64,000 nt of DNA from an uncultured Psychroserpens sp. Lineage in GTDB: Bacteria; Bacteroidota; Bacteroidia; Flavobacteriales; Flavobacteriaceae. Below, in pieces: positions 35,697-44,449 of the stretch; within the stretch, counting starts at the first letter, position 1, and each line of letters begins with the position of its first letter. The notes beneath the pieces are model-generated. The model saw nothing but the letters and a program-made list of their open reading frames with translations, was not told where the DNA came from and made no database searches. The stretch is from contig NZ_CANMRL010000003.1 of assembly GCF_947500255.1 (NCBI RefSeq), positions 248,001 to 312,000 on the forward strand, read 5' to 3'. Made by a program: the position numbers and the translations under genes.

Positions 35697-36680
35697 CTAA
35701 ACATTCATTTTTAGTTGTCCTAATACATAATCATAAAATGCGTCTGAATTTTTCATATTGAAATAAACAGATTGAGGGTTTCTATTTTCCATTTGATGAA
35801 TCCAACCCTGGGTATCATTACCCCATTCGTCTATTGTTAATGATATTTCTTCTGGATCAGCAAATATTGTGCTAGCAGAAGTTCCTAAAAAACAAGTGGC
35901 TAAAGTATTCCACATTTCATAAAATGGTTCATCCTTAACCAAGCCATAGGCTTCGCTAACAAATTGTGACAGATTAAACGTCTTTGCCTGAGAAGCTAAA
36001 GCCGTTTTGAATTTATCGGTAATCTTTGCTTTATCTGTGATATCTAAAGGAAACATATGTACACCACTAAACCGATTGAACATTTCGTTAACAGCAAATG
36101 GATCCCAAAATGCATTCCATTCAGCTTTATCATTTGCAATTTCGCGTGGTATAGATACTGTTTTGTCATAGAGATTTCCTTTAACAAATATCGCTCCGCC
36201 CATCCAAATAACATCTTTAATACCTTTAATAAGTTCTGGGCGTTTTTTTAGAACATCCGTAATTGCAGTAATTGGACCTGTTGCCAATACAACTACTGGG
36301 TCACTCATTATCATTGCTTCCAATAATAATGTCTCTATCATTTCTTCTCCAGATTGATAAGGAGGCTCTACATGGCTTTTATAAGGATATAAAGATTCTA
36401 TTGTTCCCATTGTAATACAATCTTTTCGATATGCCCAAGGGAATGCATTCCACCCACGAGACATACTTAAGGTTAATGGAATACCCTTTTTATCTAAACC
36501 GAGAAATTGATGAACCTTACTTGATGTGTCCATAGCTGGAGTTGCAATACAATCTGCATTTGTTACTACGATACCTTTTATTTCAATATTAGGCATTGAA
36601 CTCAGTACTGCAGTTGAAACAAAATCGTCAATAGCGGCACTATGGTTAAAAATCACTGGTGTTGGTTTTGAAGTTGTCAT
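35697..36680 (-). CDS. nucleoside hydrolase-family protein with altered metal-site residues
   Basis: 327 residues of the inosine-uridine nucleoside hydrolase fold. Family landmarks are IKGIVVTNADC, VVLATGPITAITDVLKK, VIWMGGAIFVKGN and AEWNAFWDPFAV. The N-terminal motif, canonically DTDPGIDD, reads NHSAAIDD, so the first aspartate is Asn and the catalytic-base position is Ser. The later conserved Asp is also Asn (YEMWNTLATCFL). Ca2+ binding and catalysis may therefore be changed. No signal peptide. It is embedded in the purine operon, so hydrolysis of a purine nucleoside is the default guess but is not certain. Confidence 0.8.
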   Translation of the reverse strand: MTTSKPTPVIFNHSAAIDDFVSTAVLSSMPNIEIKGIVVTNADCIATPAMDTSSKVHQFLGLDKKGIPLTLSMSRGWNAFPWAYRKDCITMGTIESLYPYKSHVEPPYQSGEEMIETLLLEAMIMSDPVVVLATGPITAITDVLKKRPELIKGIKDVIWMGGAIFVKGNLYDKTVSIPREIANDKAEWNAFWDPFAVNEMFNRFSGVHMFPLDITDKAKITDKFKTALASQAKTFNLSQFVSEAYGLVKDEPFYEMWNTLATCFLGTSASTIFADPEEISLTIDEWGNDTQGWIHQMENRNPQSVYFNMKNSDAFYDYVLGQLKMNV

Positions 36681-36700
36681 ATTTTTATTTTTAAAAATGT

Positions 36701-39700
36701 TTATTTAAGAGTCATATCTTTTAATGCTACATGACAAGCTGTTTGAATTTTGCTTATTGTTGCTGGTGCTGTCATTTCTACCCATCCATCATATTCAACT
36801 TCTTTGTAAAAAGCTAGTATAGCCTGTTTGATGGCAAAGAATACTGAATTTGCAAGAACCAATGGTGGTTCTCCTATACCTTTAGAAGATTTAACTGCTC
36901 TTGCTGCCAGTTTTGGATCAAGTCTCTCTGAAGGCGTTAACCTGTCATCAAAAATTGAAATTCTAAAATCTGTAGGAATAGATTTTGACCCAGGTGGTTT
37001 GTAATCCCATGTATTTACAGAGGTAATTGCGTTTTTTGGAACACCTTTTACTGGAGCTTCTTTTGGTCCTTGTTTAATTAATTCTTCGGTTGTCAAGTAA
37101 CCTAATCCTTGGATAAATGCGCCTTCTAATTGACCAACATCTATTAATGGGTTCAGACTTTTTCCTAGATCAAATAAGATATCTGTACGCTTAGTTTCAA
37201 ATTCTCCCGTAAGGATATCCACTTCAACCTCACTTACTGCTGCAGAGTAAGTAAAATAGAAGAATGGTCTTCCAATTGGATGCGTATTATCTACAACCTC
37301 ATGATGAGGCGCCCTATACCTAGCAGATTCACTCAAATTTATTCTACTTGTATAAGCCCATTCAATAATCAATGGCCATATATCAGACCAATGATCTCTC
37401 CAATTACGCACAATAGTTTTAACCTTTAAAACATCTTCAGAATCTCCATCATCTGATTCAGCAAAATACAAGGCATTTTCTTCAAGATCAACACACATCT
37501 GCTCTAAGCGCTCCCTTAATGCCATACATGCTTTTTGAACAGCTCCTCCGTTAAGATCTGATCCTGTTGATGCCGCTGTAGCAGAAGCATTATTAACAAT
37601 ATTTGTATTTGTTTCTGCCATTTTAATATACTCAATAGGTATTCCTAAGGTTTTAGACGCTATTTGTGCCATTTTAGTTTGAATACCTTGTCCCATTTCA
37701 ACACCTCCATGATGCACTAAAACTGAACCGTCTCCAGAATAAATAAGAACATAGGCACCACCTTGATTTAAAGCTCCTCTCGGCCCATTAAATGAAATGC
37801 CATATTTTAGAGGAATCATAGATATTCCTCTCTTCTTCCATTTATTATTCGCATTAAAGTCATTAATATCTACTTTCCTTTTTTCAAAATCTGAAGATGT
37901 CTTCAAATCTGTCCATATCTGATTAATATTATTCCACTTTAGCCCTGTTAAATAAGGCGTATAATCATAAGATGTGGTACTAAAATCTTTTAGGATTATG
38001 AGCCTATCAATATTTGATGGTCCAATGAAAGCTTCAATATTATGTGTGTTAATAGCCTTTTCTAATTCAAGTTCATCTTTATAAATTTCGCCTTGTAAAG
38101 CCTTTAAACTGTGCAATGTTGATTTATCAAAACCATACGTCTTTAAAACATCTAAAGTCCAATCTGTAATTTCAAAACTACCCCATTTAACTTGTCCATC
38201 TTTATACAAATTCAATTCTCTAAGTTTTTCCGGACTTATATCACATTCAAAAGCCGTTTTTTCAATACACTCTTCAAGTATATTCATACTTTGTACTAAA
38301 CCAAAAGCTCTAAATGCTGTACTACTAATCTCATTAGTCTGACATACATTTCCTGTGACTTTTAAGTTTTTTATGTTATAGGCATTATCAGCACTTAATA
38401 CAGATAAATCCATCACTGGAAACGACAGATCATATGTGTTTCCTCCATTAGAAACATAGTTCATCACCATACCTGTTATTTTCCCAGATGATTCAAACTG
38501 GGTTGCAAAATGCCCATAAAAAGGATGTCGGTTTCCGCACATAATAAAATTCGTTTCCCGAGTCATTTTTAAACGCACTGGACAATTGTGCTTACTAGAA
38601 GCGATAGCAATTGGACCCGATATAAATCGCGCACGAGATTGTCTACCTCCAAAACCGCCTCCCAATCGTTGTACAACTACTTTTACATCGGAAGCATCTA
38701 TGCCCAATATACTGGCAACCACACTCTGATCATCTGCCAAATTTTGCGTTGTAGAATACAGTATCATGTCTTTATTTTCTCCCGGAATAATTAGACCAGT
38801 CATGGTTTCCATGTAGAAATGGTTTTGATATCCTGTGGATTGTTTTCCAGAAGCAAAACCTTTTTTAGAATTGACGTTACTGTTTATATGTTTTTCTAAG
38901 GTATTTATAACATCTTGTTTACTACCAGGCCTTAGCATTTCCTCAATATGTGTTAAACCTGGGTTTGTGCTAGGCGCCTGAGGGAAATAATGTTTTTCTT
39001 TTAAGGCTTCTTCAATATAAATACCAGGATACTCAGAATATGCTATGCAATGTTGTCTAACATATTCGGCAATGGTATTTGATTGTGTTTCTGTATTTGC
39101 TAAAACAATAGCAAGAGGTGCTCCAATTGTAGATATTTCTCTAGGAGAAAAAATATCGGAATGCTCTCCTTTTTCAAGAATTACTGATGGGATGTCATCA
39201 TCTTCAGAAGGCACAAATAAAGGATCATCTAGTCCTGCTCCTCCCCAATTATTTATTTGATTATCCGTATGGATATCCTTATAGGCAATCAAATCAACAA
39301 AACTCAAATACTTATTTTCTAGGAAGCTTTTTAACTCTTGTAGATCCACTTTTTTCTTATTAGGCAAACAGTAATGAAAAGTTCCTCTAGAAATAGTACT
39401 ATACACAAAAGCTGCTTCTAACGTATTTGGAGGAGTTAACACACTTGAGGTGTATATTGCCTCACCAGTAGCTTGCATAAAAGCTGAAAGCTTTACAAAC
39501 GGAGCAGATACAGGCAACTCTTCTTCATAAGAATTATAAAACTGAATTCCAGATGAAACTTCATTATTTAAAGGATCGTTCAAAGACGCTATTTTTGCTG
39601 GCACATCTATATCACGTTGTTTACATACAGCAATAAAAAATTTGTAGAATAAAGAGGATACTAATTGTTGGCGATATGAAAATGATATTTGGTCAATTTC

Positions 39701-41239
39701 TATGCTTTCATTTGAACCGTTCTTTGGAGGTGCATAGTTTTGAATTTCATCTGCAATATGACGTAGTGTATGGCTTAATGTATCTTCGTTCCATTTCTTT
39801 CCTATTAATGCTTCAGATACACTAGATAACAAAATTGGTTTAAACTTCAATCCTTCGGATGTATCCTTGTAATCTGCATGAATACCATTTACTACAAAAC
39901 GACTTGAGGTAATTTCCCCTTTCGTATTAAATGTAGCTCTAAATCCAGCATTAACAATAGCATGACAATCTTCTACGCGTCGTCTAATTTTAAAAGTCTT
40001 TATATAATCATTCGTTTGAGTAAACGGTATTGTTATTGAATAGTAAAACGCATTTTTACTTAATTCTGAAGCTTTTGGTAAATCAAGAATAGGAAAAGTA
40101 GACGTTTCATTATTAGTTTTTACAGTCACTGTTGCTTCAAGTGTTGCTAACACCAATACTAAATCGGAAAGAAACCCTTTATTGGTTCCTATAAAAATAT
40201 TCCCTGCCAAAGTAGCTTCATTTCGTACCTGGAGATTAGCCACTTTATGAAGGTGTTCACTTAAAGCTACTAAACCTTTACTTCTATCATCGCCTTGTTT
40301 TTCTATTTCAGCTTGAAGAACTTCCAAAAATCTGGACAATGTAATTTGCCCGCCTACTGTAAGACTGCTTTCGGTTGACTTAACAGATTGGAGTTCGGTT
40401 ATTTTAGAAATATCAATAATACATTTAGGATCTTGGTAGGATTCATTATAATTAGCTTTGGTAGGATAAATTCCTACGGCTGTATTGCCACTCATTAACT
40501 GAAGGTTAGGACCAACTGGACCATATTTATCCAATAAATCAAATAATTGTGATGATGTAGTTGGCCTAAAATAGTTGTACATGTCATTTGAAAAATGAAT
40601 GTTTTCAGGGTTTTCCATATACTGAACAAAACCTTTTGGGATGGTAACCTTTGTAGAATGAGGTGCTTCCTTTGGTTTATAGTTTGGATCCAATTTCATT
40701 TCGGGTAAATGCTTAGGCGGCTTATAATCACTAGCTAGTTTTTTAAAACTATCTAAGATTGGACGATAACCTGTACATCGACAAATATTACCATCAAACA
40801 AATCTTCTACTTCCTTTAAAGTAGGTTTTGTGTCTTCTTGCATTCTGGTAAACATATTCATCACAAAACCAGGTGTGCAATAACCACATTGTGATCCATT
40901 ATTAGCTGCAATAGTCCATTGCACTTCATCTACGGCTGTTTTGACATTTCCAATACCTTGAGTTGTTGTAATCAATGTGCCATCTAAAGAAGATAGCGGA
41001 CGCAAACAAGCATTAATTGCACGATGAATTATTTTGCATTGAGCACTATCATAACTCGTTAACATCACTGTACAAGCACCACAACCTCCTTGTCCGCAAG
41101 CAATTTTAGTTCCGCCTTTACCTATCTCAGGTAAGTGTAAAAAATCTATCAATCGCATTTTAGGAGATACCTTAAATAGTGTCATTTTTTTACCATCGAG
41201 ATAAAACGTGAGTTTATTTTTATACTCAGAAGCTTCCAT
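36701..41239 (-). CDS. single-chain xanthine dehydrogenase-type molybdenum hydroxylase
   Basis: 1512 residues from the ATG at 41239 (MEASEYK). An in-frame upstream ATG at 41305 would overlap the preceding gene and adds non-homologous sequence. Two [2Fe-2S] domains have eight cysteines (48, 53, 56, 78; 118, 121, 153, 155). An FAD domain follows (~245-560), then the Mo-cofactor domains. The order FeS-FAD-Mo in one chain is that of eukaryotic enzymes; many bacteria use separate subunits. Arg977 (STAFRAFG) and catalytic Glu1457 (GIGEPPL) are conserved. The purine-binding Glu of the GGGFGGKE motif is Gln867 (GGGFGGRQSR). Likely oxidises hypoxanthine/xanthine or a related purine. Confidence 0.88.
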   Translation of the reverse strand: MEASEYKNKLTFYLDGKKMTLFKVSPKMRLIDFLHLPEIGKGGTKIACGQGGCGACTVMLTSYDSAQCKIIHRAINACLRPLSSLDGTLITTTQGIGNVKTAVDEVQWTIAANNGSQCGYCTPGFVMNMFTRMQEDTKPTLKEVEDLFDGNICRCTGYRPILDSFKKLASDYKPPKHLPEMKLDPNYKPKEAPHSTKVTIPKGFVQYMENPENIHFSNDMYNYFRPTTSSQLFDLLDKYGPVGPNLQLMSGNTAVGIYPTKANYNESYQDPKCIIDISKITELQSVKSTESSLTVGGQITLSRFLEVLQAEIEKQGDDRSKGLVALSEHLHKVANLQVRNEATLAGNIFIGTNKGFLSDLVLVLATLEATVTVKTNNETSTFPILDLPKASELSKNAFYYSITIPFTQTNDYIKTFKIRRRVEDCHAIVNAGFRATFNTKGEITSSRFVVNGIHADYKDTSEGLKFKPILLSSVSEALIGKKWNEDTLSHTLRHIADEIQNYAPPKNGSNESIEIDQISFSYRQQLVSSLFYKFFIAVCKQRDIDVPAKIASLNDPLNNEVSSGIQFYNSYEEELPVSAPFVKLSAFMQATGEAIYTSSVLTPPNTLEAAFVYSTISRGTFHYCLPNKKKVDLQELKSFLENKYLSFVDLIAYKDIHTDNQINNWGGAGLDDPLFVPSEDDDIPSVILEKGEHSDIFSPREISTIGAPLAIVLANTETQSNTIAEYVRQHCIAYSEYPGIYIEEALKEKHYFPQAPSTNPGLTHIEEMLRPGSKQDVINTLEKHINSNVNSKKGFASGKQSTGYQNHFYMETMTGLIIPGENKDMILYSTTQNLADDQSVVASILGIDASDVKVVVQRLGGGFGGRQSRARFISGPIAIASSKHNCPVRLKMTRETNFIMCGNRHPFYGHFATQFESSGKITGMVMNYVSNGGNTYDLSFPVMDLSVLSADNAYNIKNLKVTGNVCQTNEISSTAFRAFGLVQSMNILEECIEKTAFECDISPEKLRELNLYKDGQVKWGSFEITDWTLDVLKTYGFDKSTLHSLKALQGEIYKDELELEKAINTHNIEAFIGPSNIDRLIILKDFSTTSYDYTPYLTGLKWNNINQIWTDLKTSSDFEKRKVDINDFNANNKWKKRGISMIPLKYGISFNGPRGALNQGGAYVLIYSGDGSVLVHHGGVEMGQGIQTKMAQIASKTLGIPIEYIKMAETNTNIVNNASATAASTGSDLNGGAVQKACMALRERLEQMCVDLEENALYFAESDDGDSEDVLKVKTIVRNWRDHWSDIWPLIIEWAYTSRINLSESARYRAPHHEVVDNTHPIGRPFFYFTYSAAVSEVEVDILTGEFETKRTDILFDLGKSLNPLIDVGQLEGAFIQGLGYLTTEELIKQGPKEAPVKGVPKNAITSVNTWDYKPPGSKSIPTDFRISIFDDRLTPSERLDPKLAARAVKSSKGIGEPPLVLANSVFFAIKQAILAFYKEVEYDGWVEMTAPATISKIQTACHVALKDMTLK

Positions 41240-41258
41240 ATAACTAGTATTGATTATT

Positions 41259-42401
41259 TTAATGAGGGCATGTATCGGACGTCGCTGGTGCTTTATTGGA
41301 AGCACTCATATGTGGACATACAACATCTTGCATTACCGGACCTAATAAATCTACCTGACCAGACAGGTCATTTCTTGGCTGACTATGATCAGTTAGAATC
41401 ATGGCAGCAGCAGATCTATCTTCTAAGATTCTAGCTAAAAAATGTAAGGCAGGGTCTACATCTGTAAGGTTGGTAACAATCAAAAGGTGTTCATCTAAAG
41501 CTTCTTCTTTATCTGCCATTTCTGGTAGAATACACTGTGCTATTGAATTTAACTTTCGAGTTACCCACTCACCTTGCACTATCACATATAAATTCTTCCA
41601 ATCTTCTTCTGAAAATGTGTCTCTCCATGTTTTCATCAATGAACTTATCCCTAATTGCTGAGTTGATGCTGCAATGACTTGGGATTGTACAATAAGCTTA
41701 TAAAGTGTATCATCTGGATTATCATTATCATCACTAGACATATTACACCATTTTTGAAATACTTCTGCAGGAGATTCGTCATCACTTAATTTCAAAGCTG
41801 TGTTATCGACAAAATCAATTGAAGATTTCAATAAATCTTTCATTACTTTTATAATATGAGGTACAACTGTAGTTTCATCTACATGTGGTGGTGCATCATC
41901 AAATTCACCAGTAACATTGTTTAAATCTAATACCAATTTCTTCTTTAATGTGTCATCAATTTGATAGCCCTCTTCAACATCTATATCGTCTATTGTTGAT
42001 AAGGCTTTTGCCAATACATTTCTATAATCTTCCATTGGTGCTCTCCAGCCTTGATTTTTAGGATCTGTACTATAAGGGCCAAAACATCCAAAAATACCAA
42101 GAGGCGCATGAGCAATAGATTTGGCCATATAAAACAGTCTTGCAACAGGTTCTACAGTATATCTTGCCTCTTCACCATATTCATTTCTAACTAAAGTAAA
42201 TTTTCCACCACCAGGTGTGAATTGAGCAACAATTACTGGTTGGAATTTTGTCAAATCGGCCTGAACTTTATCTTGTAAATCGTCCATATGAGCCAGCATT
42301 TCTGTATCCACTTTAATGACATTGGCAATGGCTTCTGCGTTTAAACTTGAATCAACAATTGAGATATGATCTTTCCAGTTAAATTTTGAATTTGTTTCCA
42401 T
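41259..42401 (-). CDS. unrecognised soluble protein of the purine operon
   Basis: 380 residues, acidic, no signal peptide or membrane helix. I recognise no family. Visible features are FQPVIVAQFTPGGGKFTLVRNEYG near residue 60, a GIFGCFGPYS segment, a central Asp-rich stretch (SSDDNDNPDD) and a C-terminus with two CPH motifs (VVCPHMSASNK and TCPH at the very end), which could bind metal or heme. It sits between guanine deaminase (27 bases) and xanthine dehydrogenase (19 bases), so it may be an accessory or maturation factor for the Mo enzyme. That is inference from position only. Confidence 0.75.
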   Translation of the reverse strand: METNSKFNWKDHISIVDSSLNAEAIANVIKVDTEMLAHMDDLQDKVQADLTKFQPVIVAQFTPGGGKFTLVRNEYGEEARYTVEPVARLFYMAKSIAHAPLGIFGCFGPYSTDPKNQGWRAPMEDYRNVLAKALSTIDDIDVEEGYQIDDTLKKKLVLDLNNVTGEFDDAPPHVDETTVVPHIIKVMKDLLKSSIDFVDNTALKLSDDESPAEVFQKWCNMSSDDNDNPDDTLYKLIVQSQVIAASTQQLGISSLMKTWRDTFSEEDWKNLYVIVQGEWVTRKLNSIAQCILPEMADKEEALDEHLLIVTNLTDVDPALHFLARILEDRSAAAMILTDHSQPRNDLSGQVDLLGPVMQDVVCPHMSASNKAPATSDTCPH

Positions 42402-42428
42402 TTGAAATAATATTTTTAGTTTTCTAGG

Positions 42429-43172
42429 TTAATAATCAGTATGAGGTACAACTTTCCATGTATTGAAAGCATCTAGTGAATTTGGTGTACTACATTGAAA
42501 TACTTTCATGCTCCTTTGATAATAGGGTTTAGACAGTTCATTATAAATTTCTTCATCAGAAAAATTGACACCTTGAACTGCAGCATCATAACGTGTAGCT
42601 GAAAAATACATGTGCTGCAAACTGGCCCAACTAATAGCCGAAAAGCACATTGGACAAGGCTCTGCAGAACTAAATATGACACAATGAGAGGTTGCTCCTT
42701 TTTGAGGTAATTTTGAATGATCTTTTTCTATTTTAGATAAATCAAATACACCTAGAGATGCACAAACACTGCGAATGGTCATCACTTCGGCATGAGCAGT
42801 TGGATCATTTATGGCGGTCACTTGATTATGGTTTTTCCAATACCGTATTATTTCTTGAGTTTCATCATCAATTTGAACAATTACTGCTCCAAATGGACCT
42901 CCTTCTTCTCCTATCGATTCTTTAGCTTCTTCACAAGCCATTTCAATCCATTTATTACTTTTAATTCGTATTTTTTCATAAACTTCATCTACAATAATAT
43001 TCGCTGTTTGCGCCGGAAAATATTTGCATTGATCATGATCTTCTAAGGTACACTTTGGAACAAGTCCGCTCCATGGTTGTATTGCCGAAGGATCAACAGG
43101 ATCATGCTCTACATGAAATATTTCACCGTTCCCAGGAATGGGCTGTGATAAGTAAGGCTTTTTTTGGTACAT
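42429..43172 (-). CDS. guanine deaminase-like cytidine/deoxycytidylate deaminase-fold enzyme
   Basis: 247 residues from the ATG at 43172 (MYQKKPYL); the open frame extends 44 codons further upstream but that part is not deaminase-like. Zinc-site motifs are AHAEV (H127, E129) and EPCPMC (C173, C176), with GGPFGAVIV before them, as in CDA-fold guanine deaminases. The ~70-residue N-terminal extension with CTLEDHDQCKYFP is unusual. It is the first gene of the purine operon and would turn guanine to xanthine for the dehydrogenase. Other purine or pterin substrates are possible. Confidence 0.82.
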   Translation of the reverse strand: MYQKKPYLSQPIPGNGEIFHVEHDPVDPSAIQPWSGLVPKCTLEDHDQCKYFPAQTANIIVDEVYEKIRIKSNKWIEMACEEAKESIGEEGGPFGAVIVQIDDETQEIIRYWKNHNQVTAINDPTAHAEVMTIRSVCASLGVFDLSKIEKDHSKLPQKGATSHCVIFSSAEPCPMCFSAISWASLQHMYFSATRYDAAVQGVNFSDEEIYNELSKPYYQRSMKVFQCSTPNSLDAFNTWKVVPHTDY

Positions 43173-43646
43173 AATTTCTAATTTATTTAAACTTGAATGT
43201 ATTAGTATTTTACGATTTAATCTACCACAAGAATAAGTCTTGACTCCATTTACTTTTGATAATAGTATCTCAAAAAATCCTAGAATTGCTTTATAAATTA
43301 TCAAGTAAAATAAAGATGATTTTTATAGACTAAATACTATTGTAATTATAAGATCTAAGCTTGGCTGAACTGGGAGTCATCTCAAAGGTATAGCATAGGG
43401 TAATGCCAAACAATAGGTATATATACCTGTATTCGATACCACGTTTTTTTTCTAAAATTGTCCACTAAATAAACTTTTGAAATAATGTGATAGCTATTGA
43501 TAAAGGTTTGTAATTACACTCTAGCAGGTGAAATCTTAAGCCTATTATTTTCTATTACCAATATATTGGCAACAGCATCTTTTTAAAGATTCTCTGTAAC
43601 AATTTTAAATAATTCATGTTATTATTTAAAGTAACCTTATATTGTT
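43173..43646. other. 474-base intergenic region upstream of the purine operon
   Basis: No gene-quality frame. It holds the 14 bp palindrome at 43415-43428, listed separately, and presumably the promoter of the purine operon. No TAnnTTTG box was placed with confidence. Confidence 0.5.
43415..43428. promoter_or_regulatory. 14 bp palindrome, candidate operator of the purine operon
   Basis: AGGTATATATACCT is a perfect palindrome, about 240 bases upstream of the guanine deaminase ATG. A related half GGTATAGC lies ~30 bases before it. Confidence 0.35.
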
Positions 43647-44025
43647 ATGGGGAATTTGAAAATTTGGACGATTATATTTCTATGCATTGCAGTGCAAGGC
43701 TTTTTTTTGAGCTTTTAGATTGCGACACGTAAAAATCAAAGCAATAAACAAATTGATTTCTTTTTAAGTGCCTTCATTGTAGTATTCTCTATTATAATGT
43801 TATTCTGGGTAGGTCATTGGAACGACTTATTTAATGAATACAGTATATTCACTTATATCTATAGACCAATCCCTCTTTTTGTTGGTACCATTTTTGTTTT
43901 ATTATGTGAAACGCTTTTTCGGAAAAGTAATCTTAAAAGATGTCATTTACCTTGTGCCTTTTATTCTAATCGTCTTATACTTCTTGCCTGTATATTTACT
44001 ATTGCATATTCTATTGTTATCTTAA
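43647..44025 (+). pseudogene. truncated, frameshifted AraC-type membrane regulator (N-terminal part)
   Basis: The translation reads like the multi-helix N-terminal membrane region of Bacteroidota AraC-family regulators: MGNLKIWTIIFLCIAVQGFF, then SNKQIDFFLSAFIVVFSIIM. It carries an in-frame TAG at 43716 and a frameshift near 43834-43870, after which the other frame continues the homology (SLISIDQSLFLLVPFLFYYV, then VIYLVPFILIVLYFLPVYLL). It stops at 44025, and the DNA-binding domain is absent. With a stop, a shift and a missing 3' end it cannot be functional. Confidence 0.75.
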
Positions 44026-44034
44026 CAATAGAAT
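44008..44034. repeat. perfect 12 bp inverted repeat at the junction of two gene fragments
   Basis: ATTCTATTGTTA (44008-44019) and TAACAATAGAAT (44023-44034) flank a 3-base loop. It lies where the + strand AraC-like fragment and the - strand TPR-type fragment meet. Confidence 0.85.
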
Positions 44035-44245
44035 CGTATTTAAGTTCTATTCTATCTCTAGTAATCCTGCATAAACTATCTAATAATTTAAGTTTTTGAA
44101 TACCAGAAGTATTGTGAATATGATTCTTTAAATCATCAATATTTAATTCTTTTTGTTGTTTTTGAGAATAACTCAAAGAAGAAGAAAACAAGAATAAACA
44201 AACGACAAATTTTAATATATATAAGTAATGCCTTTTAGTATTCAT
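44010..44245 (-). pseudogene. N-terminal fragment of a TPR-type sensor/regulator
   Basis: Signal peptide (MNTKRHYLYILKFVVCLFLF, cleaved after SLSYS-Q) followed by LKNHIHNTSGIQKLKLLDSL and a helix pair typical of exported tetratricopeptide-repeat sensor proteins of Bacteroidota. The similarity ends near 44010 at the inverted repeat. Beyond that the frame only reads antisense to the other fragment. Only about 75 of the several hundred expected residues remain, so the gene is broken. Confidence 0.6.
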
Positions 44246-44270
44246 AACAATCTCTAGTGTTAATTTTTGA

Positions 44271-44293
44271 CAATCAACTTTTACAGTTGATTG
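44271..44293. repeat. 8 bp inverted repeat upstream of the TPR fragment
   Basis: CAATCAAC (44271-44278) pairs with GTTGATTG (44286-44293) around seven bases. It lies just before the broken gene's ATG and may be a leftover operator. Confidence 0.35.
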
Positions 44294-44449
44294 CTAACAA
44301 ATTTACAACAAAAGATAAGCATATTAAATAAGAATCGCCTCGTATATTATACGTACTGGACTTATGTTTTATTAAACACCAACACATTTTAAATCATTTT
44401 CAAAACAATAAACTTCTATCTTAAGATTTGAATTCGGATATAGTAAGAA

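Noticed and set aside
41240-41305. 22-residue N-terminal extension of the xanthine dehydrogenase
   Set aside because: It overlaps the end of the preceding gene and is not homologous to Mo hydroxylases; the ATG at 41239 starts exactly before the FeS domain.
43173-43304. Longer start for the guanine deaminase-like gene
   Set aside because: The extra 44 residues are AT-driven and hydrophobic without a proper signal peptide, and the ATG at 43172 gives a compact enzyme.
43797-44099. A separate small membrane protein gene on +
   Set aside because: The frame is the middle of the AraC-like fragment downstream of its stop codon; homology continues in two frames, so it is part of the pseudogene.
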